Below are positions 7,491 through 15,056 of a stretch of 21,161 nucleotides of DNA, piece by piece (position 1 is the first letter of the stretch; each line of letters starts with the position of its first letter). Position numbers and translations under genes: made by a program. The notes under the pieces are model-generated. The model was given only the letters and a program-made list of their open reading frames with translations. It did no database searches and was not told the DNA's origin. This stretch comes from a virus. Location of the stretch: positions 1 to 21,161 of IMG/VR virus record IMGVR_UViG_3300021090_001101. One strand, 5' to 3'.

Positions 7491-9911
7491 GAAAAATTCA
7501 GTCTGTTCAATCGGGCGTCTCCCACTCCCGGAGGTACGACGGGCTGTATTGTCTATGCTTCGACGACCACTTCGTTGGGGTGCATCGCACTCGGGATTAC
7601 GGGGTATGTGTTGACGGCAGGGTCAGCAGGACCCCATTATGCTCCGCCAACAACGGGGGTCGTTCCAACAGGTACTGGATTTCGCTATGTTGCGAGTGGT
7701 GTGGAGGCTGACACAGGCAAGCTCGTTGACACTTCTGATGTGAATAATAGTCAGATCACGTACGCGAAAATTCAGGACATGGGTGCCTCTTCGCGGCTTC
7801 TCGGGCGATCAACAACCGGAGCCGGGGTCATCGAAGAGCTTGCTGTCAGCACGGGGCTCACACTTGCTGGTGGTGCTTTAACCGTGACATCCCCCATCCT
7901 GACGACTCTTGGTGGCACCGGGACAATTACGAACATGACGGCGGGGGGCATCGTGTTTCCGGGTGTGGGTGGTCCGTACACTCAGGATGCGACTAACCTT
8001 TTCTGGAATGACGCGGATAATCGTTTCGGAATAGGAACAGCTACACCGGCAGGTCTGCTCTCTGTCAATCTCGCGTCTGCCTCCGGGAACGTGAGCACAT
8101 GGGACAGTACCTACGCGATCTTTGGTGCCGCAGGTTCGGCGCAGGGTAAGGCTGTCGGGATTGGGTACGACAGCGTTAGCGATTTCGGGGAGATCCGATC
8201 AATTCACCCCGGTACATCATGGAAGAACCTCGCTATCAGGGGAAGAAACCTCCTTTTTTACTATCAGGACGGCGCAGGCATCACTCAAGAGGGGATGCGG
8301 CTGGTTGAGACTACAGGCCGTCTTGGTATCGGGACAGCGGCGCCCACCTCACGTGCGACGGTCTCCGATAATACAGTGGCGCTTCCGGCACCTCCGACAG
8401 GAACTGTAATTCATGTTGGTGGAGCGAACGACACGTTAGCCCGTTTTGTTTTAGATTCCTTCGGCAACGCACAACCGAACATCACCTTGCGGCGGGCACA
8501 GGGTACGGCTGCTCTGCCTACTGCTGTTGTATCTAATGATATTCTTGCTGACTACGCGGCTCGGGGTCGTGGCACGACGGTCTATTCTACTGGCGCGGCT
8601 GCTTTGATAAGGATGAGTGCTGCGCAAAATTGGACCGATACGGCTCAGGGTTCTTATTTGACGTTTTTTACGAGTCCGAATGGGACGAACACACTTACTG
8701 AGATTGTGCGTATCGACAGTACCGGACTTGTTGGGGTTGGTACGACGGCACCCACGTCGCGGTTGACAGCTTCGGATAACGCGGCAACGCTTCCGGCGCC
8801 TACTGCTGGTACTGTTTTCCATGCCGCGGCGGCGGATACCATTAACAGCCGATTTACAATTGATGCCTTCGGTGCTGGCGTGCCTCTCTTCACCGCTCGT
8901 GCTGCTCTCGGTACGGGGGCGTCTCCAACTGCCCTCGCTCTCGATGGCGGGATGGGCGGGTTTGACTGGCAGGGACGCGGCACAACGGTCTACTCTAGCA
9001 CGGCGCGGGCTTTCATCCGGGCCGCTGCGGCTGAGGCGTGGACGGACAGCGCGCACGGTACGTATCTGCGGTTCGCCACGACGCCAGTTGGCTCAACAAC
9101 AGTCACTGAACAGATGAGGCTCGACGCCGCTGGTCGTGTTGGGATCGGTGTCACGGTGCCCGTTTTCAATCTCGACCTTAAGTACCCTGTTGGAGCAACG
9201 GATGTTTTCGGCTGGCAGTATGGGGCTGATGCCGCTTCCCGTAATTGGGGGTTGCGTCCGGATATAATTGAGTATGGTGATTTTGTCATCCAGACGAGTG
9301 CCGCGAAAACATCTGGTCAGCTTAATATTAATCGCTGGCGAATCGGTCCTACAGGTCTCATTACCCATAGTCTTGCTGGACTCTCTGGTACTAGTGGTAC
9401 ATTATTAACGACTCCCGGCACTCTTTTTACGCAGACGGCAAATGCCGTTACGACAGCGAACAACCTCACGACGCTCTTCGGAACCGGGGTCGGGACTCTC
9501 ACGCTCGCGACCAATACGCTCGCCATTGGGCGTACCATCGAGATTGAGATGGGCGGGTTTATTTCGGCAGCGGACGGCGGGGCCGGGACAAAGACTCTCA
9601 CTCTTAGTCTTGGCGGTGTTACCATCGCCACTGCGACGAGCGGAGCGACGTTCACGACCGTCGTGAACAACGCATGGCGAGCGAAGGCGTCCATCACCTG
9701 CCGCACGACGGGGGCGGGCGGGACCTGCATTGGCGGGGCGTCGTGGGAGACGCAGATCGCCACTGCCAACCCGAACGGGGTATTCGCCGTGGCGACAGCG
9801 ACGGCGGCGTGCAACACAACGGGAACGCTGGTAATAGACCTGAAGCTCAATAATGGGAACGCTACCGGGACCTCCACGACCACCTATGCCAGCGTGAAGA
9901 TCCTGAATTAA
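7434..9911 (+). CDS. Tail fibre-like repeat protein with Sec-type signal peptide, 825 aa
   Basis: The GTG at 7434 follows a strong ribosome site (GGAGGG, 7424-7429) just after the J-like stop. The first 19 residues form a textbook signal peptide: basic FKK, hydrophobic FLTALLFVSGIAA, then AAQ as a likely cleavage site. This is unusual in a virion gene. The body holds fibre-style motifs: LGRSTTGAGVIEELAVSTGL (about 120-140) and IGTATP/IGTAAP/VGTTAP/IGVTVP turns, like those of fibre and adhesin stalks. It also holds a duplicated 136-residue unit (residues 297-432 and 433-568). The last ~170 residues are an Ala/Thr/Gly-rich beta domain (RTIEIEMGGFIS...), likely the distal, receptor-facing tip. 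No intramolecular chaperone peptidase domain is visible. It may be a fibre, or a phage-encoded surface protein exported from the infected cell. Position between J and I favours a virion protein. Confidence 0.82.
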   Translation: MFKKFLTALLFVSGIAAAQEKFSLFNRASPTPGGTTGCIVYASTTTSLGCIALGITGYVLTAGSAGPHYAPPTTGVVPTGTGFRYVASGVEADTGKLVDTSDVNNSQITYAKIQDMGASSRLLGRSTTGAGVIEELAVSTGLTLAGGALTVTSPILTTLGGTGTITNMTAGGIVFPGVGGPYTQDATNLFWNDADNRFGIGTATPAGLLSVNLASASGNVSTWDSTYAIFGAAGSAQGKAVGIGYDSVSDFGEIRSIHPGTSWKNLAIRGRNLLFYYQDGAGITQEGMRLVETTGRLGIGTAAPTSRATVSDNTVALPAPPTGTVIHVGGANDTLARFVLDSFGNAQPNITLRRAQGTAALPTAVVSNDILADYAARGRGTTVYSTGAAALIRMSAAQNWTDTAQGSYLTFFTSPNGTNTLTEIVRIDSTGLVGVGTTAPTSRLTASDNAATLPAPTAGTVFHAAAADTINSRFTIDAFGAGVPLFTARAALGTGASPTALALDGGMGGFDWQGRGTTVYSSTARAFIRAAAAEAWTDSAHGTYLRFATTPVGSTTVTEQMRLDAAGRVGIGVTVPVFNLDLKYPVGATDVFGWQYGADAASRNWGLRPDIIEYGDFVIQTSAAKTSGQLNINRWRIGPTGLITHSLAGLSGTSGTLLTTPGTLFTQTANAVTTANNLTTLFGTGVGTLTLATNTLAIGRTIEIEMGGFISAADGGAGTKTLTLSLGGVTIATATSGATFTTVVNNAWRAKASITCRTTGAGGTCIGGASWETQIATANPNGVFAVATATAACNTTGTLVIDLKLNNGNATGTSTTTYASVKILN
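8322..9137 (+). repeat. Tandem duplication of a 136-residue fibre unit (2 x 408 bp)
   Basis: Residues 297-432 (8322-8729) and 433-568 (8730-9137) align end to end without gaps. Both start with [LV]G[IV]GT.APTSR.T.SDN, both carry LPAP..GTV, RF..D.FG, RGRGTTVYS and .WTD.A.G.YL.F, and both end with R.D..G. The two halves are clearly diverged, so the duplication is not recent. Further weak copies precede it (FGIGTATPAG) and follow it (VGIGVTVP). Confidence 0.85.
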
Positions 9912-9912
9912 T

Positions 9913-10014
9913 ATGCCCGGTTTCACCGAGACTCGGCGTTTCGTTCTATCGGCTGAGTGTGGAAACAATTCGATGATGTACGCCATCGTGGAAGTGAGGG
10001 GGGGTGGTAGCTAA
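9913..10014 (+). CDS. Possible 33-aa ORF bridging fibre and tail protein I genes
   Basis: An ATG lies two bases after the 825-residue protein stop. It opens a 33-residue frame (MPGFTETRRFVLSAECGN...EVRGGGS) that ends at TAA 10012-10014, overlapping the first codons of the next gene. It fills the only sizeable gap between the two large genes, and the overlap matches the packing of this operon. The fibre gene runs right up to it, but no ribosome site is visible at the ATG, so it would rely on coupling. I do not recognise the peptide. It could be a real tiny gene, or a spacer that chances to be open. Confidence 0.4.
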   Translation: MPGFTETRRFVLSAECGNNSMMYAIVEVRGGGS

Positions 10015-12922
10015 AGTGGCAACAAAGACTACGGCTCCGGTCGTTGACCGTCTGACACTCAGCGATCACACGTCGCAGGTAATGGGATTTCTCGACGATG
10101 AGAATTCCGGTGCTATAGTCTATGTGTATCTGAACACAAAAAGGGTCGCGACTGTTTTCACAATTCTTGACTCGAACGGTAGGAAGAGGTGGCGCGCGGA
10201 GACTTCGGATTTCGCGTTTGGTGGCGGAGTCCAGCACGTCAAATCCGGGGATCATTTTTATTTTCAGGCCAAAGCAGTCGGGAAGGATAAATCCGATCCG
10301 ACGAAAATCTACACGGTTCTTGGCATCGACCAGCCGGATACTCCTTACACTCAGGCGGATCTCTCACAGCCACTGGGAAACATTTACGAAAGTGAACGTT
10401 ACCTTGTCGGGGATGTTCCGTTGTTCAATGGTACGGACCTCTTCATGTCTGATATCTCGAATAACGTGGAGGAAGGAGTCACGGTATCGGTTTACGTGAA
10501 CGGTACGTTTCTTGGCATCACACAGTCGGATCGGACCGGGCACTGGACATTCGATACGCTCAGCGTTCCGGATTCACCGCTTCTTCCTTTGACGAAGAAT
10601 GACCGGGTAACGGCACGAGCTATTCGGTACGCTGTCAATCCGGCGGACGGCTTGAAAACTGAAGTGCTTGTGCCTTCCGCCGAATCACAGCCTGCCATCG
10701 TGCTCGGGAACTTCTATACACAGCGCCTGTTCGATTTTCTTCCGGCGCAGATGCAGACGGATGACAAGATTTCTGGCGACCTTCAAGTATTCACGAAAAT
10801 ACTTGGGATGACGATGGATGAAGTGAAGTCGTTCATCGACCAGTTCACCGACATTTTTGACATCGACCGGTGCGACACTAAGTATTTCGATGCGCTGGCC
10901 TATTTGCTTGGCTACCCCCTCAACAAACAGGACTCGTTTGAGTCTCAGAGGTTTCAACTCAAGAATGCCGTTGAGTTGTGGAAGCGCAAGGGCACCTTCG
11001 AAGTCTTTCGAATTCTTTTCTACCTCCTTGATTTCGACATCACGATCACTGAGCTTTGGACAGAGGACTACGCGCTTTTCTTCCCGACGATCATGGCGTC
11101 AAACCGCGTGGATTATCTCTACTATGACGACCAGAATAACCCGCTGCCGCCACCTGACACGGCTCCCGAGCTTCTCGAAAATGGCGGCACATGGTATAAG
11201 TCTCCTTATTTCGGAATTCATATCGACCCGCTCGTGCAGTACACTCCAACACCGGGGTATCCCTATAAGACTGATCCTGTGGCCTGTCCGATGGAATCGA
11301 ACACGTTTGCGATTGCCTTTTCGCCGGAGGACCTTAAATATCTGCTCGAACGGGTTGATTATTTTCGCCCTGCGCATACGGTGCTTGACTACATCGCTTT
11401 CATGTTTCCGATTTTCGAGTGCGGTCCGATTCCGGACGACCCGATGGAATTGGACGTGGACTGGTATCCGCAGGACCCCGGTTGGTACGCGCCGTACTGT
11501 CTGCCTGATGATCCGATTTACTACCGTGACGGTCACCACTCCACGCGGCCAGACGGGAAGGGTACGCTCGACCTCGGCGTGATGAGGGATTTGACAGGAC
11601 TTCATCCCTCCACCGATCCGACTATCAACATGAAAAGGCTGCCGGAACGTGGTTATTGTCATCCGGGAGAAATTCTGGAATTCGCGTCGGAGAGCGACAC
11701 CGAGGAACCATATTATTTCACTATGCTCAGAAATGGTTTTGGAATGTCTATCGCCGATCTCGCGCCTGACATGAATGATTGGCCTTCTCGTGATCCCTAC
11801 GACCCGCCACTTCGTGACGGGAAATACCGGTACGCCTCTCGGTTGCTTGTCTACCACAGCCATTTGGAAATGCTTCACAATTTCTTTCCTAGTACTCAAT
11901 ACGGAGTTTCTCCAAGAAGTTCTCTGGTTCAATCCAGTGAGGACGGGTATCTTTACGGCGTGACATCAGCAGGAGGTTTGCTTGGTTACGGCATGGTTTT
12001 CAAATTCGATTTAGATGGTAATTTGCTAGACACTTACAACTTCGGTACGTATGAAGCGAGAGACGTACAGTGTGGATTAACGGAAGCACCGGAACCGGGG
12101 ATTGATCCACTCAGGCTTTACGGCGCTTCGGGGGTAGGTGGTTCCGCCGATGCAGGGTGTGTATTCAAAATAAATCGCACTCCTATGGCTCTGACTGTTC
12201 TTCATTCATTTCAGTTAGGTAATGAAGGCTACCTTCCGTCTTCATCACTTGTGTACGCCGTTGACGGATATCTTTATGGTGTCTGTGCGGGTGGTGGTCC
12301 GTCTGGACAGGGTACTGTTTTCAGAATTCTTGGGGATGGCACTGACTTTAGCGTTGTTCACGCGTTTGGTGCAGACGGAGTGAATTCTTCACGTTCGTTG
12401 ATGCAGGCTTCGAACGGACATTTTTATGGAACTGATGCAGTCGGTAATGTCTTCAAGATGGATGGGACAACGTTTGCTATAACAGTGCTTGCAACAGGGC
12501 TTGATACACCCTATGGAACACTCGTGGAGTACAGTGGGTTTCTTTACGGTGTGACTAGTGCTGGTGGGACTAACGGCAGGGGATTGTTCTACAAGGTGGA
12601 GCTTGCGACTGGAGCCTATACTGCTGTTTCATCATTTCCGGTATCTCCCGGTCCTACTCAAACATTCGCGTTTCTTGCGCTTGCTAGTGCTGGTTTATTT
12701 TATGGTGTCAGCACTCAGGGTGGTAGCGGCAATGATGGGGTAGTGTTTTCTGTAAACACGGCGGGTACGATAACCACACTGGAATCGTTTATGCGCAACA
12801 TTACTGGCTTTAGTTCGAAAGCGGGATTACTCAAAGCGACCAATGGTAGTTTCTACGGAGTGACTCCAGTGGCTACTCTTATCGGTGGAAGTTATGGAAC
12901 ACTTTTCAGGTTCCTGTACTAA
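10004..12922 (+). CDS. Tail protein I (P2 gpI-like) fused to Ig-like domains and a seven-repeat propeller, 972 aa
   Basis: There are three parts. Residues about 18-92 and 150-210 look like two bacterial Ig-like domains (VSVYVNGTFLG...TGHWTF pattern). Residues about 233-480 resemble phage tail protein I: FYTQRLFDFLPAQMQ, DALAYLLGYPLNKQ, ELWKRKGTFEVFRIL, and the closing VDYFRPAHTVLDYI. A Pro/Tyr/Asp-rich linker follows. Residues 639-972 hold seven Gloeo_Verruco-type repeats (signature like LYGVTSAGG...GTVFK), ending exactly at the C-terminus. gpI links the baseplate wedge to tail fibres in P2-like tails, so fusing it to a beta-propeller suggests a built-in binding head. Translation starts at GTG 10004 or in-frame GTG 10016; GGAAGTGAGG (9990-9999) could serve either. 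It is several times longer than a normal gpI (around 180 residues). Family calls are from motif recognition. Confidence 0.87.
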   Translation: MVAKVATKTTAPVVDRLTLSDHTSQVMGFLDDENSGAIVYVYLNTKRVATVFTILDSNGRKRWRAETSDFAFGGGVQHVKSGDHFYFQAKAVGKDKSDPTKIYTVLGIDQPDTPYTQADLSQPLGNIYESERYLVGDVPLFNGTDLFMSDISNNVEEGVTVSVYVNGTFLGITQSDRTGHWTFDTLSVPDSPLLPLTKNDRVTARAIRYAVNPADGLKTEVLVPSAESQPAIVLGNFYTQRLFDFLPAQMQTDDKISGDLQVFTKILGMTMDEVKSFIDQFTDIFDIDRCDTKYFDALAYLLGYPLNKQDSFESQRFQLKNAVELWKRKGTFEVFRILFYLLDFDITITELWTEDYALFFPTIMASNRVDYLYYDDQNNPLPPPDTAPELLENGGTWYKSPYFGIHIDPLVQYTPTPGYPYKTDPVACPMESNTFAIAFSPEDLKYLLERVDYFRPAHTVLDYIAFMFPIFECGPIPDDPMELDVDWYPQDPGWYAPYCLPDDPIYYRDGHHSTRPDGKGTLDLGVMRDLTGLHPSTDPTINMKRLPERGYCHPGEILEFASESDTEEPYYFTMLRNGFGMSIADLAPDMNDWPSRDPYDPPLRDGKYRYASRLLVYHSHLEMLHNFFPSTQYGVSPRSSLVQSSEDGYLYGVTSAGGLLGYGMVFKFDLDGNLLDTYNFGTYEARDVQCGLTEAPEPGIDPLRLYGASGVGGSADAGCVFKINRTPMALTVLHSFQLGNEGYLPSSSLVYAVDGYLYGVCAGGGPSGQGTVFRILGDGTDFSVVHAFGADGVNSSRSLMQASNGHFYGTDAVGNVFKMDGTTFAITVLATGLDTPYGTLVEYSGFLYGVTSAGGTNGRGLFYKVELATGAYTAVSSFPVSPGPTQTFAFLALASAGLFYGVSTQGGSGNDGVVFSVNTAGTITTLESFMRNITGFSSKAGLLKATNGSFYGVTPVATLIGGSYGTLFRFLY
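11918..12919 (+). repeat. Seven Gloeo_Verruco (GloVer)-type repeats
   Basis: Seven copies of a 40-55 residue unit are visible. Each carries an [LF]YG core and then a hydrophobic F-[KRS] strand. The core segments are YLYGVTSAGG, RLYGASGVGG, YLYGVCAGGG, HFYGTDAVG, FLYGVTSAGG, LFYGVSTQGG and SFYGVTPVA. The fourth copy is short. The array ends with LFRFLY at the stop codon. Seven units match a seven-bladed propeller. The repeat family is known from environmental bacterial surface proteins. Confidence 0.8.
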
Positions 12923-12935
12923 AGGGAGAGGTTAA

Positions 12936-13484
12936 GTGAGAAAAAAGAAGTTGCATCCGGTTATTGAGGAAGTGCTTCGGAAGCACGAGCAGGCAGCGGA
13001 ACGTTATCTGCGAAAACTCAACGTGATTGAGCGGGCTCCGTGCGGGATCGGGTTCCTGACTCTCGTAACGGTGGATGAGCACGGAAACGTACGTGACACG
13101 GTGTCTGGAGCGAACATCGTCGTGAATCTTGGACGGAGTAGCCTTGCACACCTGCTGGCCGGGGATTCTTCGGATAACCACAAGATCGTCGCCATGGTAT
13201 TTGGTGACGGCTCTACGCCTCCTGCGATCACGGACACGGGGCTCAGTGGCAGCACGATCATCCAAAAGGACACTTCCTACGACTTCCCTGATGGAGCCAC
13301 AGGTCTTAAGGTGCGATTTACAGCCGTTGTCGGTTCGGCTGAGGGGAACGGCGCGGGATCGCAGATTTACCGCGAGGCGGCGCTCGTGAAGGGAAATGGG
13401 GACATCTTCTCGCGAAAGGTCAGCGGGTCTATCACGAAGGACAATACGGTGGTCCTAACTGCCCTCTACACTTTTATTTTTTGA
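12936..13484 (+). CDS. Hypothetical virion/tail protein, 182 aa
   Basis: The GTG at 12936 is preceded by a clear ribosome site (GGGAGAGG, 12924-12931). Residues 1-35 are a basic amphipathic helix (KKKLHPVIEEVLRKHEQAAE). The rest is beta-rich, with VFGDGSTPPAITDTGL near the centre and a C-terminal stretch EAALVKGNGDIFSRKVSG...TVVLTALYTFIF. That ending resembles the final strands of a common small phage structural domain (the pattern R.....I.K.....LT....I.F). This suggests a tail or collar component. I cannot assign a named family. It is the last plus-strand gene before the antisense cassette, and its stop lies one base from the stop of the convergent gene, leaving no room for a terminator. Confidence 0.82.
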   Translation: MRKKKLHPVIEEVLRKHEQAAERYLRKLNVIERAPCGIGFLTLVTVDEHGNVRDTVSGANIVVNLGRSSLAHLLAGDSSDNHKIVAMVFGDGSTPPAITDTGLSGSTIIQKDTSYDFPDGATGLKVRFTAVVGSAEGNGAGSQIYREAALVKGNGDIFSRKVSGSITKDNTVVLTALYTFIF

Positions 13485-13485
13485 G

Positions 13486-13998
13486 TCAGAAGAATCTGGT
13501 GCCGTTCAGGTTGAAAATCTCTTGCTTGAGCTTGGCGATCTCGGCTTCCTTTTTTTCGATCTCTTCGACGTGTTTGCTGGTTTCGTTGTAAATGTGAGCT
13601 TCGTGAGCCTCTTTGAGGATCTTGGGGTTGCTGTCCGCCCATTTCTGGATGTGTGGTGTTAGCTCGGCGATGACGGCTTCACGGGCGCTTCTGCTCGGCT
13701 CGGTTGCACGCAGATTGGTGTATGGACCAGAGCGGCTCATGTAGAGCGCGGTGGATGCTCTGAGCCCTGACGTACCGGTATCCCGCTGGATTTCCCACTT
13801 GATGCCGTAGCGGAAGAAGTGTGCCGAAACTCCGTAGCGTACACCGCGTATGGTCAGGCCAATGTTCGGGTTTGTGGCGCTGTTGGAATTGGCGTCCACG
13901 TAGATGTGGTTTCCCTGCGTGACGTGGAGCAGAACCGGCCCGAATTTCGTGTCGAGTTTGATGTTGCTTGGAGTGTTCTTCCATTCACGAGGGTTCAT
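13486..13998 (-). CDS. Hypothetical cassette protein with C-terminal coiled coil, 170 aa
   Basis: The frame is open far upstream, but the start is taken at ATG 13998. A strong ribosome site (GAAAGGAAG, complement of 14005-14013) lies just before it, and the ATG overlaps the upstream stop as TAATG. The resulting protein begins MNPREWKNTPSNIKLDTKFG. Residues about 10-70 look beta-rich (GPVLLHVTQGNHIYVDANSN). The C-terminus (about 125-165) is a strong heptad-like coiled coil (HVEEIEKKEAEIAKLKQEIF). I recognise no enzyme motif, signal peptide or membrane segment. It is the last gene of the minus-strand cassette and stops one base from the convergent virion gene. Possible roles, such as a moron, decoy or anti-defence factor, would be guesses. 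Confidence 0.82.
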   Translation of the reverse strand: MNPREWKNTPSNIKLDTKFGPVLLHVTQGNHIYVDANSNSATNPNIGLTIRGVRYGVSAHFFRYGIKWEIQRDTGTSGLRASTALYMSRSGPYTNLRATEPSRSAREAVIAELTPHIQKWADSNPKILKEAHEAHIYNETSKHVEEIEKKEAEIAKLKQEIFNLNGTRFF

Positions 13999-14303
13999 TA
14001 CAGGCTTCCTTTCTTGACTTCCCGAAAACGTAGCCATTTGATTTCTCCGTGGTGGTCTAATGGTCTCCAGAACACGGTGCCCGGCTTGGTGATGGCCACT
14101 TCGAGTTCTTCGTTGTTCCCTGTTTCGTCCATGAATTGCCGCAGGGAATAGGTTGACCAGCCGGATGATTGAGCGAGAACTGCACGTGTTGCAGCAGCGA
14201 AGGAATAAGCAGCGACGATTTCTCGCGTTTGCTTGCCTCTGTTGGGGGCCGCGGGGCATTCTCCGCGGGACCCGATGTAGCCGTAGACTTTGAGGTGCTT
14301 CAC
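13998..14303 (-). CDS. Hypothetical cassette protein, 101 aa
   Basis: It starts at GTG 14303, four bases after the stop of the upstream cassette gene (TGA-ctcc-GTG), indicating coupled translation, and its TAA overlaps the next ATG. The 101 residues contain an N-terminal strand (KHLKVYGYIGSRGE), an Ala-rich helix (TREIVAAYSFAAATRAVLAQ) and a C-terminal segment VAITKPGTVFWRPLDHHGEI. I recall small actinophage-type proteins combining an REIVAA..S helix, an ETGN segment and a PG.VFWRPLD segment, but cannot name a family or function. The fold looks like a small alpha/beta module. No catalytic motif is evident. Confidence 0.82.
   Translation of the reverse strand: MKHLKVYGYIGSRGECPAAPNRGKQTREIVAAYSFAAATRAVLAQSSGWSTYSLRQFMDETGNNEELEVAITKPGTVFWRPLDHHGEIKWLRFREVKKGSL
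14005..14013 (-). promoter_or_regulatory. Ribosome site GAAAGGAAG of the 170-aa cassette gene
   Basis: The same GAAAGGAAG word precedes the first cassette gene at 14876-14884. Here it lies six bases before ATG 13998 and decides that start over the longer upstream frame. Confidence 0.6.
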
Positions 14304-14307
14304 GGAG

Positions 14308-14868
14308 TCACGTCTTCACCGTGCGGTAGAGCCTGACGATCTGGCGGACCTGATCGGCGGTGAGGTCATGTAGTTTGAGGCTGAACGTGGTGGGACCGCC
14401 GTCGATACGGCCTTTGAAGTTGTCGTCACGGCAGTTGTGAAAGCTTTCGTGGTCGTAGCCGATGTTCAGTTCGGCTTCGAGAGCCCACAGAGCTTTCTGG
14501 CGCTGGTTTTCGTAGATGTTGTTCTTCTTGTAGCTCTCGCTAAGTTCCGCGTTCTCCTTGGCCAGCAGGGTGTGTTTTTCGCGTAGTGCATCCGCGTCGA
14601 TGACTTCGTGTCTGATGGTGACCACCCGATGCGTTTTGTGCCCACGATGGGGGTTCTCGCTTGTTTCCATGCGGATGGAGGCTCGGTTCTTTTTGTAGCC
14701 GTAGCCACTGTAGAGCCACGAATAACGGACTCCATCCACGGTCGGGAAGGCCTCCGGGATCTCCTGAAGCGCTTCCGGGAATTCTCTGTCTATCACTGAA
14801 GACGGCAGAGCTTCCTTGACGATGGCGAGGAGGGTCTTTTCCTTAGGGACCTGAATCAGGTTCGTCAT
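14308..14868 (-). CDS. Hypothetical cassette protein with central coiled coil, 186 aa
   Basis: The frame extends to 14919, but ATG 14868 is chosen. GAAAGGAAG lies seven bases upstream of it, and the longer version would begin inside the -35 box of the promoter described here. The protein opens MTNLIQVPKEKTLLAIVKEA. It has an aromatic, beta-looking stretch (VRYSWLYSGYGYKKNRASIR, about 47-66), a coiled coil (DALREKHTLLAKENAELSES, about 92-115) and a C-terminal segment ending HDLTADQVRQIVRLYRTVKT. No known domain is recognised. It is the first gene of the cassette. A VRY segment followed by a Tyr-Gly-x-Lys stretch and a coiled coil also appears in the third cassette gene. A distant paralogy is possible but not shown. 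Confidence 0.82.
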   Translation of the reverse strand: MTNLIQVPKEKTLLAIVKEALPSSVIDREFPEALQEIPEAFPTVDGVRYSWLYSGYGYKKNRASIRMETSENPHRGHKTHRVVTIRHEVIDADALREKHTLLAKENAELSESYKKNNIYENQRQKALWALEAELNIGYDHESFHNCRDDNFKGRIDGGPTTFSLKLHDLTADQVRQIVRLYRTVKT

Positions 14869-14875
14869 GACGGGC

Positions 14876-14884
14876 CTTCCTTTC
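14876..14884 (-). promoter_or_regulatory. Ribosome site GAAAGGAAG of the 186-aa cassette gene
   Basis: The site lies seven bases before ATG 14868 and matches the site of the third cassette gene. It sets the start codon and fits a short leader of about 16 bases from the predicted transcription start. Confidence 0.6.
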
Positions 14885-14890
14885 TCCATT

Positions 14891-14919
14891 AATGTAATAA
14901 CTAAATGGTTGTTTGTCAA
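14891..14919 (-). promoter_or_regulatory. Sigma70-like promoter of the antisense cassette
   Basis: On the minus strand there is a perfect TTGACA (complement of 14914-14919), then a 17-base spacer, then TACATT (14891-14896), four of six matches to TATAAT. Transcription would start near 14884 and reach ATG 14868 after a short leader. Consensus strength and placement suggest host RNA polymerase use, independent of the late tail transcript. Confidence 0.72.
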
Positions 14920-15056
14920 GGGGGGAGCTAACCCGTTGAATTTAGGGGATCTAGCGCGTTCTCAAAGGGAGACCATTCACTTTAGCTCGTTTTCCCGTGA
15001 CTATCTCTATGAAAATGAGGGTTACTACCCATCTAACGAGGAGGCTCACAGAAGAA

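Noticed and set aside
8451-9056. 201-residue minus-strand frame, very Arg-rich
   Set aside because: It is antisense to the repeat units of the 825-residue protein. Arg/Ser/Pro-rich content is typical of shadow frames in this composition.
9317-9986. Two overlapping minus-strand frames of 188 and 193 residues
   Set aside because: They are open because the plus-strand gene is GC-rich there. Both overlap each other and the fibre gene, with no start signals.
11099-11932. 277-residue minus-strand frame
   Set aside because: It runs antisense through the tail protein I linker, is Arg/Ile-rich, and has no ribosome site.
13438-13482. Possible terminator at the convergent end (AGGAC/GTCCT stem plus T-rich run)
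   Set aside because: The stem is only five pairs with a nine-base loop, and the T-rich run is about 14 bases further on, so it does not form a terminator.
14869-14919. Longer N-terminus of the 186-residue cassette protein
   Set aside because: A start at 14919 would sit in the -35 box. ATG 14868 has a matching ribosome site.
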